DNA of 64,000 nucleotides. Origin: Brachybacterium vulturis (lineage in GTDB: Bacteria > Actinomycetota > Actinomycetes > Actinomycetales > Dermabacteraceae). Position 1 is the stretch's first letter, and every line of letters begins with the position of its first letter. Below the pieces are notes generated by a model. That model saw only the letters and a program-made list of their open reading frames with translations. It made no database searches and was not told the DNA's origin. This document shows, one piece after another, positions 1 to 8,996 of this stretch. The DNA is taken from positions 2,790,001-2,854,000 of the forward strand of contig NZ_CP023563.1 of the NCBI RefSeq assembly GCF_002407185.1. Reading direction: 5' to 3'. The position numbers were made by a program, and so were the translations under genes.

Positions 1-638
1 CTGGTGGTCAGCGCGGGCGTGCCCACCGCCCAGTTCGCGGAGTCCGCGACGATGATGAGATCGGCTTCGAGCCGGTCCCGATAGGTCTCGATGAAGGGAC
101 GGAAGGTCGGCGAGCCGGCCTCCTCCTCACCCTCGACGAAGACCGTCACCCCGATGCCGTCGGCGGCGAGCTCCTCGCCGACCAGGCGCAGAGCGGTGAC
201 ATGGGCCATCACGCCGGCCTTGTCGTCCGCCGCGCCGCGGCCGTAGAGCCGACCGTCCCGTTCGACAGGATCGAAGGGGTCGCTGGACCAGTCCTCGACG
301 GCCCCGGTGGGCTGGACGTCGTGGTGCGCGTACAGCAGCACCGTCGGCCGGCCCTCGGCGGCGGGGGTCCGTCCGATCACCGCCGGGCTGCCTCCCTGGA
401 CCGACTCGATGCTCACCTCGGCCATCCCGGCGCCGCGCAGCAGCTCGGCGACCGCCTCGGCGCTGCGGCGCACGGGTTCGCGGTCGTAGCCGTCGAAGGC
501 GATCGACGGGATGCGCACGAGGTCCTTGAGGTCCTCGACGGCGGTCGGCAGCAGCGGCTCGAGCCGGGCGCGCAGTGCCTCGACCTCCTCGGCTCCACCG
601 GTGCGAGCAGTGCGGGATGAGGGATCAGAAGTGCTCAT
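1..638 (-). CDS. M20 family dipeptidase (partial, C-terminus beyond window)
   Basis: Zinc-dependent exopeptidase of family M20, probably a cytoplasmic dipeptidase. Only the first 212 codons are present; the gene runs off the left edge. Visible motifs fit M20: YAHHDVQP (residues 103-110, zinc His105 and Asp107), [10 protein letters not shown] (133-142, bridging Asp) and VEGEEEAGS (168-176, catalytic Glu pair). The ATG at 638 starts a Ser/Thr-rich tail typical of actinobacterial homologues. It is divergent from the DUF3043 gene, 101 bp away. Substrate specificity cannot be read from sequence; other M20 peptidases or deacylases remain possible. Confidence 0.85.
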   Translation of the reverse strand, partial: MSTSDPSSRTARTGGAEEVEALRARLEPLLPTAVEDLKDLVRIPSIAFDGYDREPVRRSAEAVAELLRGAGMAEVSIESVQGGSPAVIGRTPAAEGRPTVLLYAHHDVQPTGAVEDWSSDPFDPVERDGRLYGRGAADDKAGVMAHVTALRLVGEELAADGIGVTVFVEGEEEAGSPTFRPFIETYRDRLEADLIIVADSANWAVGTPALTT

Positions 639-704
639 GACCGTCACGGTACCGCCGCCGGGCGGCGACAGGGCCCGGCCGGGCCCGGTCGCGCGGGCCG
701 CTCG

Positions 705-733
705 GTGAGGGCACAGCCGACGTCGCCTAGACT
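705..733 (+). promoter_or_regulatory. Leaderless promoter of the DUF3043 gene
   Basis: A -10 hexamer TAGACT (728-733) is followed by exactly 6 nt and then the GTG start at 740, so the transcript would begin at or next to the start codon. A poor -35 (gtgagg, 705-710) lies 17 bp upstream. There is no Shine-Dalgarno sequence before the GTG, which supports leaderless translation. Confidence 0.5.
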
Positions 734-739
734 GCTGCG

Positions 740-1333
740 GTGATCTTCCGCAAGTCCGAACCCCCGCCAAGCCCCGAGCCCGAGCCGCAGTCCGCGCGCC
801 CCGGCTCGAAGGGACGACCCACCCGTACCCGCAAGGAGGCCGAGGCGGCTCGCCGTCGACCCCTGGTGGTCGATGACCGCAAGGAGGCACGTCGCCGGGA
901 CCGGGAGCGGGCCAGCCGCGAACGGCAGGAGTCCCAGCAGGCCCTGATGAGCGGCGATGAGAAGAAGATGCCGCCTCAGCACCGAGGTCCTGAGCGCAGC
1001 TATGTGCGGGATCTGGTGGACTCCCGTTGGAACATCGCGGAGCTCTTCTTCCCGGTCGCGCTGGTGTTCATGGTCATCTCGCTGGTCCTGCCCCTGATCC
1101 GTCCGGAGCTCACCACCACGTTGAGCACCGGCATGATCATCGTGCTGTGGGGCGGGATCGCCGTATGCGTGGTCGACAGCCTGTTCCTGCGCAAGCGGAT
1201 CCGGCACCTGGTCACCGAGCGCTTCGGCACGGTCCAGCGCGGTCTGGTGGGCTACGGGATCATGCGGGCGATCCAGATCCGTCGCTTCCGTCTGCCCCGC
1301 GCGCAGATCAAGCACGGCCAGGCGCCGCGCTGA
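740..1333 (+). CDS. DUF3043 family membrane protein
   Basis: Actinobacterial protein of unknown function, 197 aa. The N-terminal ~90 residues are highly charged (Lys/Arg/Glu-rich, predicted cytoplasmic and partly disordered). Two hydrophobic helices follow (about 102-120 and 131-150), then a basic C-terminal tail. This matches the DUF3043 layout. The GTG start is chosen because a TAGACT box ends 6 nt upstream and the conserved N-terminal MIFRK begins there. It converges on aspS with a strong terminator between. Function is unknown. Confidence 0.8.
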   Translation: MIFRKSEPPPSPEPEPQSARPGSKGRPTRTRKEAEAARRRPLVVDDRKEARRRDRERASRERQESQQALMSGDEKKMPPQHRGPERSYVRDLVDSRWNIAELFFPVALVFMVISLVLPLIRPELTTTLSTGMIIVLWGGIAVCVVDSLFLRKRIRHLVTERFGTVQRGLVGYGIMRAIQIRRFRLPRAQIKHGQAPR

Positions 1334-1393
1334 GCCGACCGGGCAGCTCTGCCTCGGCGCCACCGCCCGGGTGCGGCACCGCCACCGACGCGA

Positions 1394-1427
1394 GAACGGC
1401 CGACGCGAAGCTCCGCGTCGGCCGTTC
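1394..1427. terminator. Bidirectional terminator between DUF3043 gene and aspS
   Basis: Perfect 14-bp stem (1394-1407 with 1414-1427) closed by a 6-nt loop, lying between two convergent genes. The T-tract is weak on both sides, as is usual in high-GC actinobacteria. Confidence 0.75.
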
Positions 1428-1447
1428 CTCTGTGCGCAGACCCCGGT

Positions 1448-3265
1448 TCAGGCCCCCGGTGCCTGGTCCGGTGCGGTGCCGGCGGAGCCCGGTTCCGCCT
1501 GCTGTCCGCGCGGAGCAGGCGGGGTGTCGACCCCGGCCTCCTTGCGCTGCTGCGGGGTGATGGCCGCCGGAGCGGCGGTCAGCGGGTCGAAGCCGTTGCC
1601 GGTCTTGGGGAAGGCGATGACCTCACGGATCGAGTCCTCCCCGGCGAGCAGGGCCACGATCCGGTCCCAGCCGAAGGCGATGCCGCCGTGCGGTGGGGCA
1701 CCGAACTGGAAGGCCTCCAGCAGGAAGCCGAACTTCTCCTGCGCCTCCTCCTCGCCGATGCCCATCAGGCGGAACACGCGCTGCTGCACGGACTGGTCAT
1801 GGATACGGATCGAGCCGCCGCCGATCTCGTTGCCGTTGCACACGATGTCGTAGGCGTAGGACAGCGCCGCGCCGGGGTCGGTGTCGAAGGTGTCCATGAA
1901 CTCGGGCTTCGGTGAGGTGAAGGCATGATGCACGGCGGTCCAGGCACCACCGCCCACGGCCACGTCGCCGGCGGCACGGGCATCGGCCGCGGGCTCGAAC
2001 ATCGGTGCGTCGACGACCCACACGAAGGCGAACTGCTGGTGATCGATCAGTCCGAGCCGCTCGGCGATCTCCCCGCGGGCCGCCCCGAGCAGGGCGCGCG
2101 AGGCCTTCGCCTCACCGGCGGCGAAGAAGATGCAGTCGCCGGTGGAGGCACCGGTCGCCTCACACAGACCGGCCTTCTCGGCCTCGGAGATGTTCTTGGA
2201 GACCGGTCCGGTGAGGGTGCCGTCCTCCTGCACCAGCACGTAGGCCAGGCCCTTCGCGCCGCGCTGCTTGGCCCACTCCTGCCAGGCGTCGAGCCGGCGA
2301 CGGGGCTGGGACGCGCCCCCGGCCATGACGACCGCTCCCACGTACGGGGCCTGGAACACCCGGAACGGGGTGTCCTGGAAGTACTCGGTCATCTCGACCA
2401 GTTCGAGGTCGAAGCGCAGATCGGGCTTGTCGGAGCCGAAGCGGCGCATCGACTCGGCGTAGGTCAGGCGCGGGAAGGGGGTGGTGATCGGGTGACCGCC
2501 CGTGGCCCACACGGCGGTGAGGATCTGCTCGGCCAAGGAGATGATGTCCTCCTGGTCCACGAAGCTCATCTCGACGTCGAGCTGGGTGAACTCGGGCTGG
2601 CGATCGGCCCGGAAGTCCTCGTCGCGATAGCAGCGGGCGAGCTGGAAGTACTTCTCGATGCCGCCCACCATCAGCAGCTGCTTGAACAGCTGCGGGGACT
2701 GCGGCAGCGCGTACCAGGAGCCGGGGGCCAGGCGTGCCGGGACCAGGAAGTCACGGGCGCCCTCCGGTGTGGACCGGGTCAGCGTCGGGGTCTCGACCTC
2801 GACGAAATCCTGGTCCAGCAGGGTGTCGCGGGCGGCGCGGTTGACCTCGGAGCGCAGACGCATCGCGGCTGCCGGGCCCTGCCGGCGCAGGTCCAGGTAG
2901 CGGTAGCGCAGGCGCGCCTCCTCCCCCACCTCCGTGTGCTCGTCGAGCTGGAAGGGCAGTGGTGCCGAGACGCTGAGCACCTCGACCTCGCTCGCGGTGA
3001 CCTCGATGTCGCCGGTGGGCAGCTGCGGGTTCTCGTTGCCCGCGGGGCGACGGCCGACGGTGCCGACGACCTTCAGCACGTACTCGTTGCGCAGGTGCAT
3101 CGCCTCGTCCTCGCGCACCACCACCTGGGTGACGCCGCTCGCGTCGCGCAGATCGAGGAACGTCACGCCGCCGTGGTCACGGCGACGGCCGATCCAGCCG
3201 GTGAGGGTGACGGTCTGTCCGATGTGCTCCTGGCGGAGCTCACCGGCGGTATGGGTGCGCAGCAC
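1448..3265 (-). CDS. aspS: Aspartyl-tRNA synthetase
   Basis: Class IIb synthetase charging tRNA-Asp, 605 aa, normal bacterial-type length. An N-terminal OB-fold anticodon-binding domain (about 1-105) precedes the catalytic domain with motif 2 ([20 protein letters not shown]) and motif 3 ([13 protein letters not shown]), interrupted by the bacterial insertion domain. The frame stays open upstream, but the start is set at GTG 3265: the conserved N-terminus [11 protein letters not shown] begins there and AAGGA lies 8 nt upstream. The final ~40 residues are Pro/Ala/Gln-rich and not conserved. Many actinobacterial AspRS are non-discriminating and also make Asp-tRNA-Asn; whether this one does depends on gatCAB and asnS elsewhere. 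Confidence 0.95.
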   Translation of the reverse strand: MLRTHTAGELRQEHIGQTVTLTGWIGRRRDHGGVTFLDLRDASGVTQVVVREDEAMHLRNEYVLKVVGTVGRRPAGNENPQLPTGDIEVTASEVEVLSVSAPLPFQLDEHTEVGEEARLRYRYLDLRRQGPAAAMRLRSEVNRAARDTLLDQDFVEVETPTLTRSTPEGARDFLVPARLAPGSWYALPQSPQLFKQLLMVGGIEKYFQLARCYRDEDFRADRQPEFTQLDVEMSFVDQEDIISLAEQILTAVWATGGHPITTPFPRLTYAESMRRFGSDKPDLRFDLELVEMTEYFQDTPFRVFQAPYVGAVVMAGGASQPRRRLDAWQEWAKQRGAKGLAYVLVQEDGTLTGPVSKNISEAEKAGLCEATGASTGDCIFFAAGEAKASRALLGAARGEIAERLGLIDHQQFAFVWVVDAPMFEPAADARAAGDVAVGGGAWTAVHHAFTSPKPEFMDTFDTDPGAALSYAYDIVCNGNEIGGGSIRIHDQSVQQRVFRLMGIGEEEAQEKFGFLLEAFQFGAPPHGGIAFGWDRIVALLAGEDSIREVIAFPKTGNGFDPLTAAPAAITPQQRKEAGVDTPPAPRGQQAEPGSAGTAPDQAPGA

Positions 3266-3602
3266 GAGGTGTCCTTCTGATGGGGTCGACAGGTCATGGC
3301 TCGCCCGAGAGCCGGGGCGCTCGGCGGCCGACACGCGCGAGGGCGTGAGTGGCCACCTTACCGCGCAGGGTGAGCGATCTCGCCACCGCGGCACTGTTGC
3401 TCGGGCCCTCCCGCCCGTAGACTCGACCACGGTCCGACCTGCGAGACAGCAGGTCTGTTTTCGCCCGAGATCGCCCGAGCCGCATCGTGCCACCGCACGG
3501 TCCTCGCTGCGCGAGATGTATGGGCGCCCACGCCCGTTGAACGGGCACTCACGCCCTGCGACACGTTAGGGCTTGTTCACCCCCTGACTGTCGAAGGACA
3601 CC
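3266..3602. other. Divergent intergenic region aspS / DEAD-box helicase
   Basis: No convincing gene. It must hold promoters for both flanking genes. A possible helicase promoter is ttgctc (3397-3402) and tagact (3418-3423), but the 15-bp spacing is short. A small inverted repeat (gcccgtt g aacgggc) lies near 3533-3547 in the long helicase leader. The helicase start has AAGGA just upstream. Confidence 0.4.
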
Positions 3603-5555
3603 ATGACCGACGTTTCCCCTGCCCACGACTCCGCCGCCTCCGAGCAGCCCGAGACCACCGCGCCGGCCGAGGTCGCCGCGGAGCCCGGCACCACCCGGGA
3701 CGAGACCGCACAGACAGCTCCCGCACCCGCGGAGTCCGCGCAGCCGGAGGCCGCGCAGCCCGAGACCGCCGCGCCGGTCGAGCCGGAGGTCCCCGCTGCC
3801 CCCAGCTTCGACGACATCGCGCTGCCGGCTCCCCTGCGCCGCGCCGTCGATGAGCTCGGCTTCACCACCCCCTCGGCCATCCAGGCCCAGGCCATCCCGC
3901 CGCTGCTGGAGGGCCGCGACGTGATCGGCGTCGCCCAGACCGGCACCGGCAAGACCGCCGCCTTCGGCCTGCCGCTGCTGGCCGCGATCGATCCCTCGCG
4001 CCGTGAGGTGCAGGCCCTCGTGCTCGCGCCGACGCGCGAGCTGGCGATGCAGGTGGCCGACGCCATCGCCTCCTTCGCCACCTCCATCGGCGGGCTCGAC
4101 GTGGTCGCCCTCTACGGCGGGTCACCGTACGGTCCGCAGGAGCGGGCCCTCGCCCGCGGTGCCCAGGTCGTCGTCGGCACCCCCGGCCGTGTGATGGACC
4201 ACATGCGCCGCACGAACCTGCGCCTGGACACCGTCCGCTTCGCCGTCCTGGACGAGGCCGACGAGATGCTGCGGATGGGCTTCGCGGAGGACGTCGAGGA
4301 GATCCTCTCCCACTCCCCCGCCAGCCGACAGGTGGCGCTGTTCTCCGCCACCATGCCCTCGGCCATCCAGCGGGTCGCCCAGACCCATATGAACGACCCG
4401 GTGCGGGTGAGCGTGAGCCCGCAGTCCTCGACCGTCAAGAGCGTGACCCAGACCTACGCCGTGGTGCCGTTCCGGCATCGGACCGGAGCCCTGGCCCGGG
4501 TGCTGCAGACCTCTCCGGCGGAGGCCGCGATCGTGTTCGTGCGCACCCGCGCCGCCGCCGAGGAGGTCGGCACCGCCCTGCTCTCCCGAGGCCTGATCGC
4601 AGCATCGATCAGCGGCGATGTGCCCCAGAAGGAGCGGGAGAAGATCGTCGAGCGCCTGCGCGACGGTTCGCTGCAGGTGCTGGTCGCCACCGATGTCGCG
4701 GCCCGCGGCCTGGACGTCGAGCGGATCGGTCTGGTCGTGAACTTCGACGTGCCCAAGGAGGCGGAGTCCTACGTGCACCGCATCGGGCGGACCGGCCGCG
4801 CCGGGCGCTCCGGCGAGGCGCTGACCTTCATCGGCCCCCACGAGCGTCGGGCGCTGAAGAACATCGAGCGCGCCACCAAGCAGACCCTCGCCGAGGCGGA
4901 CATCCCCTCGCCGCGCGATGTGTCCAAGCATCGTCTGGCCGCGCAGCTGACCAAGCTGCCCGAGCGCATCGAGCGGGGCCGCCTGGAGATGTACCGCGAG
5001 CTGATCGGCGAGTTCGTCACCGAGCACGAGCTGGATCCGCTGGAGCTCGCCGCCGCCCTGGGCGCGATGTCCGTGGGCGACGAGGGTCCCGGAGCCCCCT
5101 CCGAGGAGGAGGAGTTCACCGGGGCGAAGCTCTCCGGTGACGCCCGTCATGCAGAGCGCGGCCACCGCGGCGACGCCCCGACCACCGAGCGCGGCTATAC
5201 CTCGTACAAGGTCGGTGTGGGTCACACCCACGGCGCGCGGCCGCCGGGCATCGTCGGTGCGATCACCGGCGAGGGCGGGCTGCACGGCAAGGACATCGGC
5301 AAGATCCAGATCTTCCCCAACTTCGCCCTGGTCCAGATCCGCGGTGCGCTGTCCTCCGAGCAGATGGAGCGGATCTCCCGGGCCAAGGTCGGCGGCCGCG
5401 AGCTGCGGATCGGCCCCGATCAGGGTCCGCGCGGCGGCAAGGGTCCGCGTCGGGACGGCGACCGTCCGTTCCGTCGTCATGACCGTCCCCACCACGACGA
5501 CCGCGGCGGCCGCTTCGACTCGAAGCGTCGCCCCTTCCGTCGCAGCGAGGGCTGA
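3603..5555 (+). CDS. deaD: DEAD-box ATP-dependent RNA helicase with DbpA-type RNA-binding domain
   Basis: CsdA/DeaD-like RNA helicase, 650 aa, expected to unwind structured RNA in ribosome assembly and mRNA turnover. In order: a Pro/Glu/Ala-rich disordered N-terminus (1-65), Q motif (SFDDIALP), Walker A AQTGTGKT (111-118), PTRELAMQ, TPGRVMDH, DEAD (217-220), SAT (248-250), then the second RecA domain with ATDVAARGLDV and HRIGRTGRAGR. A DbpA-like RNA-binding domain follows at about 525-605 and a basic Arg/Gly/His/Asp tail ends the protein. Start ATG 3603 has AAGGAC 5-10 nt upstream. The symbol follows the family; assignment as the cold-shock paralogue is an inference. Confidence 0.88.
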   Translation: MTDVSPAHDSAASEQPETTAPAEVAAEPGTTRDETAQTAPAPAESAQPEAAQPETAAPVEPEVPAAPSFDDIALPAPLRRAVDELGFTTPSAIQAQAIPPLLEGRDVIGVAQTGTGKTAAFGLPLLAAIDPSRREVQALVLAPTRELAMQVADAIASFATSIGGLDVVALYGGSPYGPQERALARGAQVVVGTPGRVMDHMRRTNLRLDTVRFAVLDEADEMLRMGFAEDVEEILSHSPASRQVALFSATMPSAIQRVAQTHMNDPVRVSVSPQSSTVKSVTQTYAVVPFRHRTGALARVLQTSPAEAAIVFVRTRAAAEEVGTALLSRGLIAASISGDVPQKEREKIVERLRDGSLQVLVATDVAARGLDVERIGLVVNFDVPKEAESYVHRIGRTGRAGRSGEALTFIGPHERRALKNIERATKQTLAEADIPSPRDVSKHRLAAQLTKLPERIERGRLEMYRELIGEFVTEHELDPLELAAALGAMSVGDEGPGAPSEEEEFTGAKLSGDARHAERGHRGDAPTTERGYTSYKVGVGHTHGARPPGIVGAITGEGGLHGKDIGKIQIFPNFALVQIRGALSSEQMERISRAKVGGRELRIGPDQGPRGGKGPRRDGDRPFRRHDRPHHDDRGGRFDSKRRPFRRSEG

Positions 5556-5582
5556 GCACCCCGCGCCTGCTGGACGAGGAAC

Positions 5583-5613
5583 GCCCCCGTCACCGGATTC
5601 CGGTGGCGGGGGC
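5583..5613. terminator. Bidirectional terminator between helicase and thioredoxin
   Basis: 14-bp stem with one G-U pair (5583-5596 with 5600-5613) and a 3-nt apex, midway between the convergent helicase and thioredoxin genes. Confidence 0.75.
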
Positions 5614-5632
5614 GCTGCACATGGCGGTGGGA

Positions 5633-6016
5633 TCAGCCCTGCTGCTTCTCCTGCTCCTGCTCCTGCGCCTCGGCGTAGGCCTTGCGGACCTCCTCCATGT
5701 CCAGGTTCTTCACCTGGCCGATGAGGTCCTCGAGCGCGGACTGCGGGAGGGCACCGGCCTGGGAGAACACCGGGATGCCCTCGCGGTAGGCGACCAGGGT
5801 GGGGATCGAGGTGACGCCATAGCGCATCGCGAGCTCCTGCTGGTCCTCGGTGTCGACCTTGGCGAAGGTGACGTCCTCGTGGGTCTCGGAGGACTCCTCG
5901 AAGATGGGAGCGAAGCGCTGGCACGGCACGCACCAGCCCGCCCAGAAGTCGATCAGGACGATGCCGTCCTCGACGGTCTTGTCGTGGTTCTCGGTGGTCA
6001 GGGTATGCGTAGCCAT
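5633..6016 (-). CDS. trxA: Thioredoxin family protein
   Basis: Small thiol-disulfide oxidoreductase, 127 aa, no signal peptide, so cytoplasmic. Active site FWAGWCVPC (Cys29 and Cys32) and cis-proline in SIPTL (Pro72) are present. The usual WCGPC is WCVPC here; the residue between the cysteines tunes redox potential, so substrate range may differ from housekeeping TrxA. A Gln/Glu-rich tail (EQEQEKQQ) ends the protein. The ATG at 6016 is chosen by alignment of the thioredoxin N-terminus; no good ribosome site is seen, and a 15-bp hairpin begins 14 nt upstream. An IS110 element sits directly upstream and may have separated the gene from its promoter. Confidence 0.88.
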   Translation of the reverse strand: MATHTLTTENHDKTVEDGIVLIDFWAGWCVPCQRFAPIFEESSETHEDVTFAKVDTEDQQELAMRYGVTSIPTLVAYREGIPVFSQAGALPQSALEDLIGQVKNLDMEEVRKAYAEAQEQEQEKQQG

Positions 6017-6029
6017 GACCGGTGGAACG

Positions 6030-6064
6030 CCGCGGCATCCGGGATCATTCCCGCGATGCCGCGG
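6030..6064. repeat. 15-bp hairpin immediately upstream of trxA
   Basis: Inverted repeat: ccgcggcatc (6030-6039) pairs with gatgccgcgg (6055-6064), and cggga/tcccg continues the stem inward across one unpaired base to a tcat loop. It lies between the trxA start and the IS110 element. It could be an attenuator in the trxA leader, part of the IS left end, or the structured target that attracted the element. Confidence 0.6.
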
Positions 6065-6090
6065 TGTGACCCAGCTCATCAGAGCGGGAT

Positions 6091-6174
6091 CCTCAGACGC
6101 TATGAGGGTGGCGGGGTTACCGGCTGGGTCTTGTGGCCCAGGGCCTCGCTATGAAGACTCGTGGATCACCCTGG
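6091..6174 (+). ncRNA. Candidate IS110 bridge RNA region (left-end non-coding hairpins)
   Basis: In IS110-group elements the left non-coding end encodes a bridge RNA whose loops pair with target and donor DNA. This stretch upstream of the recombinase holds three possible stem-loops: cctca/tgagg with loop gacgcta (6091-6107), ctggg/cccag with an 8-nt loop (6124-6141), and an alternative ccaggg/ccctgg enclosing 25 nt (6138-6174). Position and structure fit; the pairing loops could not be matched to DNA ends here, so this stays a candidate. Confidence 0.3.
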
Positions 6175-6215
6175 TCGATGGGCGGCCGGGGTGCACACAT
6201 TCATAGGAGGCCCTG

Positions 6216-7322
6216 GTGTTCACCGAGACTACAAGCCTGGGATTGGATGTCCATGCCCGTAGCGTCAATGCCGCTGCGATCGACTGCTCCACCGGCGAGG
6301 TGATCGAGAAGTCCCTGCCGAATGATCTGGTCGCTATCAGCGAGTTCGTCGAGGACCTCGCCCGTGGCCACGGTCCCTTGCGGATCACCTACGAGGCCGG
6401 CCCCACCGGCTTCACGCTTGCCCGGTTCCTGCTCGATGCTGGACATTCCGTCCAGGTCGCGGCCCCGTCGAAGCTGTTGCGACCAACGGGTGAGCGAGTC
6501 AAGACCGATCGGCGCGATGCGATGCTGCTGGCCCGTCTGGCGCGCAACGATGACATCGTCGCGGTGCGGGTCCCCACGCTCGCGGAGGAGTCCGCCCGAG
6601 ATCTGGTCCGTTCCCGGGACGATGCCCGCCGCGACTTGATGAGTGCCCGGCACCGGCTCGGGAAGCTGGTGCTGCGCCGCGGTCACGTCTTCCCCGGCAA
6701 GACGACCTGGGGCCGGGAGCATGACGCCTGGCTGCGGGCCATCCGCCGTGACCACTTGGCCGAATATGGTTCCGGGACCGTGGCCGCGTTCGATGACGCC
6801 TACGACGCCGTCACCCACACTCTCGCCCGCCGCGATCGCCTTGATGTAACGATCTTGAACCTGGCCGAGGACAGCGAATTCACCGAGATCACCCACCGCC
6901 TGGCCTGCCTGCGAGGGATCTCCACTCTGACCGCGTTCGGTCTGGCGGTGGAGATCGGGGACTGGGACCGGTTCACCGGCTCGACGATCGCGGCCTACCT
7001 CGGACTGGTCCCCTCCGAGCACTCCTCTGGACAGACGAGGTCTCTGGGCGGGATCACCAAGACCGGCAACTCCCACGCCCGCCGGTTCCTGATCGAGTCG
7101 GCCTGGCACCACAAACCCGGCTACTACCCCGGCAAGACCCTGCGACAGGACTGGGCGAAGGTCCCGGCCGTGATCGCCGAACGCGCCGACCGCGGGAACC
7201 GACGTCTCCATCACCGCTGGATGGTGCTGGAAGCGCGCCGCAAACGCCACGCCATCGCGAATACCGCGATCGCCCGCGAACTGGCCGGCTGGTGCTGGTC
7301 CCTGGCCACCATGGAGGAATAA
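6216..7322 (+). CDS. IS110-family transposase (DEDD recombinase)
   Basis: RNA-guided recombinase type, 368 aa. The N-terminal RuvC-like domain carries the DEDD set: Asp11 in GLDVHARS, Glu60 in TYEAGP, and Asp98/Asp101 in KTDRRDA. The C-terminal Transposase_20 domain holds SSGQTRSLGGITKTGN, the region with the conserved serine (about 265-295). Start GTG 6216 is preceded by a strong Shine-Dalgarno (taggagg, 6204-6210). It is full length with no frameshift. Opposite in strand to both neighbours. Family assignment is firm; subgroup (IS110 rather than IS1111) is less sure. Confidence 0.92.
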   Translation: MFTETTSLGLDVHARSVNAAAIDCSTGEVIEKSLPNDLVAISEFVEDLARGHGPLRITYEAGPTGFTLARFLLDAGHSVQVAAPSKLLRPTGERVKTDRRDAMLLARLARNDDIVAVRVPTLAEESARDLVRSRDDARRDLMSARHRLGKLVLRRGHVFPGKTTWGREHDAWLRAIRRDHLAEYGSGTVAAFDDAYDAVTHTLARRDRLDVTILNLAEDSEFTEITHRLACLRGISTLTAFGLAVEIGDWDRFTGSTIAAYLGLVPSEHSSGQTRSLGGITKTGNSHARRFLIESAWHHKPGYYPGKTLRQDWAKVPAVIAERADRGNRRLHHRWMVLEARRKRHAIANTAIARELAGWCWSLATMEE

Positions 7323-7548
7323 CCCTATAGACCGCGTTCACGGGCGATCCAGAGCCTCTCGGGACGCAGCGTGAGGAGGAGACCAGCGCTTGGACTGTGA
7401 GCAGCCCCGGCAACAGGGCCACGCTCGAGCTCAGACAAGCTCCGCCCCTCCCACCGAAAACAGCGTCATGCGGCACCCGACCCGCGCATATCAGACTGAC
7501 CACGCGTCGACCAGACACGCGGCACCCGAGAAGCACCCCGCGAACGCC
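7323..7548. other. IS110 right flank and hisS downstream region
   Basis: Non-coding, 226 bp. It must contain the right end of the insertion sequence and the original hisS-trxA spacer. No tRNA, promoter match or open frame with coding character was recognised. The IS right end cannot be located without an empty site. Confidence 0.4.
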
Positions 7549-7588
7549 GAAGCGGGGGCACCCACCGGCCAGTGGATGCCCCCGCTTC
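7549..7588 (-). terminator. hisS terminator
   Basis: Perfect 12-bp stem (7549-7560 with 7577-7588) around a 16-nt loop that can extend the helix with ccac/gtgg. It lies 32 nt past the hisS stop codon in the direction of hisS transcription and would also shield hisS from IS transcription. Confidence 0.7.
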
Positions 7589-7619
7589 ACTCCGCCCCCT
7601 TGACAGAAACACCTACATA

Positions 7620-8996
7620 TCAGCCCTGCGCGGAGGACCGCTCCTGGTCGGCGGCGAGGATCCGCACGCTCCGGTCCTCGGCCGGCGGCTCCCAGGCCGC
7701 GGCGTCGGCGTCGGACTGCTCGCCGCTGCGGATGTCCTTGACCTGGTCGGCGGCGCCGTCGACCCCCGGGAACCAGAGGAACGGGATCCCTCGACGATCC
7801 GCATAGCGGATCTGTTTGCCGAACTTGGCGGCGCTGGGGGCGACCTCGCAGGGGATGCCCCGACCGCGCAACGTCCGGGCGGCGGCGTCGCTGAGGTGGC
7901 GGTGCTGCTCATCGGCGACGGAGACCAGCACGCAGGTGGGCACGGAGCGGCTGGCCGTGGCCAGGCCCGCCGAGAGCAGGCGCGAGACCAGCCGCGACAG
8001 GCCGATCGACAGCCCGACGCCGGGATAGGTGTGGCGGTTGTCGGCGGCCAGAGCGTCATAGCGACCGCCCGAGCAGATCGAGCCGAGCGATTCGTGCCCG
8101 GACACGAAGGTCTCGAACACGGTGCCGGTGTAGTAGTCCAGGCCGCGGGCGATGGAGAGATCAGCCATGATCACGCCGGGCACGGCCGCCTCGACGCGCT
8201 CGATGACCGCAGTCAGCTCGGCGATGCCCTGCTCGACCATCTCGCCATTGCCGCCGAGATCACGCACCTGCTGCGCGAAGGACGCATCCCCGGTGCGGAT
8301 CGAGGCGAAGTCGAGGCAGGCCTGTGCCTGCTCCGGGCTCGCCCCGGACTCGGTCAGGAGCAGGTCCCGCACCGCGGCGGCGCCGATCTTCGGCAGCTTG
8401 TCCAGGCTGCGCAGCACCGCCGACTGGTCCTCGAGACCGATGGACCGGAAGAACCCCTCGGAGAGCCGGCGGGTGTTGGCGTGGATAGTGAATCGGGGCA
8501 TCGGCAGCCGGTGGAGGATGTCTGCCATCACCACGGCGACCTCGGCCTCGATGTGCCCGGGAAGGGTGTCCTGACCGATGACGTCGAGGTCCGCCTGGTA
8601 GAACTCGCGGAAGCGGCCGTCCTGGGGGCGCTCGCCGCGCCACACCTTCTGGATCTGGAAGCGTCGCAGCGGGAAGGCCAGAGAGCTCTGGTGCTCGAGC
8701 ACGTAGCGCGCCAGCGGCACCGTGAGGTCGAAGTGCAGTCCCAGGGTGCGCGAGCGATCCTCACGGGCGGTGTCCGCCCCCTCCTCCTCGGCATGGAGGC
8801 GGCGCAGGACGTACACCTCCTTGTCGATCTCTCCTTTGCGCAGCAGCTGGTCGAGCGGCTCGACGGCGCGCGTCTCGATGCCCGAGAAGCCGTGCAGCTC
8901 GGCCACCTCGCGGAACACGTCGATCACGTGCTGTTCGACGAGACGCTCCGCGGGGAGCCACTCCGGGAATCCTGACAGGGCGGCGATCTTCGCCAT
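7620..8996 (-). CDS. hisS: Histidyl-tRNA synthetase
   Basis: Class IIa synthetase charging tRNA-His, 458 aa. Motif 2 region (FQIQKVWRGERPQDGRFREF) and the histidine-specific ARGLDYYTGTVFE are present, and the C-terminal anticodon-binding domain carries a Ser/Arg/Asp-rich extension. The frame is open for another ~220 codons upstream, but ATG 8996 is chosen: the conserved MAKIAALSGFPEWLP begins there and AGAAGGAAG lies 9-10 nt upstream. Divergent from the DUF349 gene. Confidence 0.95.
   Translation of the reverse strand: MAKIAALSGFPEWLPAERLVEQHVIDVFREVAELHGFSGIETRAVEPLDQLLRKGEIDKEVYVLRRLHAEEEGADTAREDRSRTLGLHFDLTVPLARYVLEHQSSLAFPLRRFQIQKVWRGERPQDGRFREFYQADLDVIGQDTLPGHIEAEVAVVMADILHRLPMPRFTIHANTRRLSEGFFRSIGLEDQSAVLRSLDKLPKIGAAAVRDLLLTESGASPEQAQACLDFASIRTGDASFAQQVRDLGGNGEMVEQGIAELTAVIERVEAAVPGVIMADLSIARGLDYYTGTVFETFVSGHESLGSICSGGRYDALAADNRHTYPGVGLSIGLSRLVSRLLSAGLATASRSVPTCVLVSVADEQHRHLSDAAARTLRGRGIPCEVAPSAAKFGKQIRYADRRGIPFLWFPGVDGAADQVKDIRSGEQSDADAAAWEPPAEDRSVRILAADQERSSAQG

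Larger units (their letters stand above)
6065..7548 (+). mobile_element. IS110-family insertion sequence (outer bounds)
   Basis: A single DEDD recombinase gene (6216-7322) with non-coding flanks of about 150 and 225 bp sits between trxA and hisS, oriented opposite to both. IS110 elements lack terminal inverted repeats and usually make no clear target duplication, so the ends cannot be fixed from one copy. The bounds given are the neighbouring hairpins at 6030-6064 and 7549-7588. The recombinase gene is intact, so the element may be active. Confidence 0.6.

Noticed and set aside
3266-3493. N-terminal extension of aspS by 76 codons
   Set aside because: The extension is not like AspRS and the GTG at 3265 has a ribosome site and the conserved N-terminus.
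6216-7322. Larger mobile island or prophage around the transposase
   Set aside because: Both flanks return at once to housekeeping genes (trxA and hisS); no integrase, phage or cargo gene is present.
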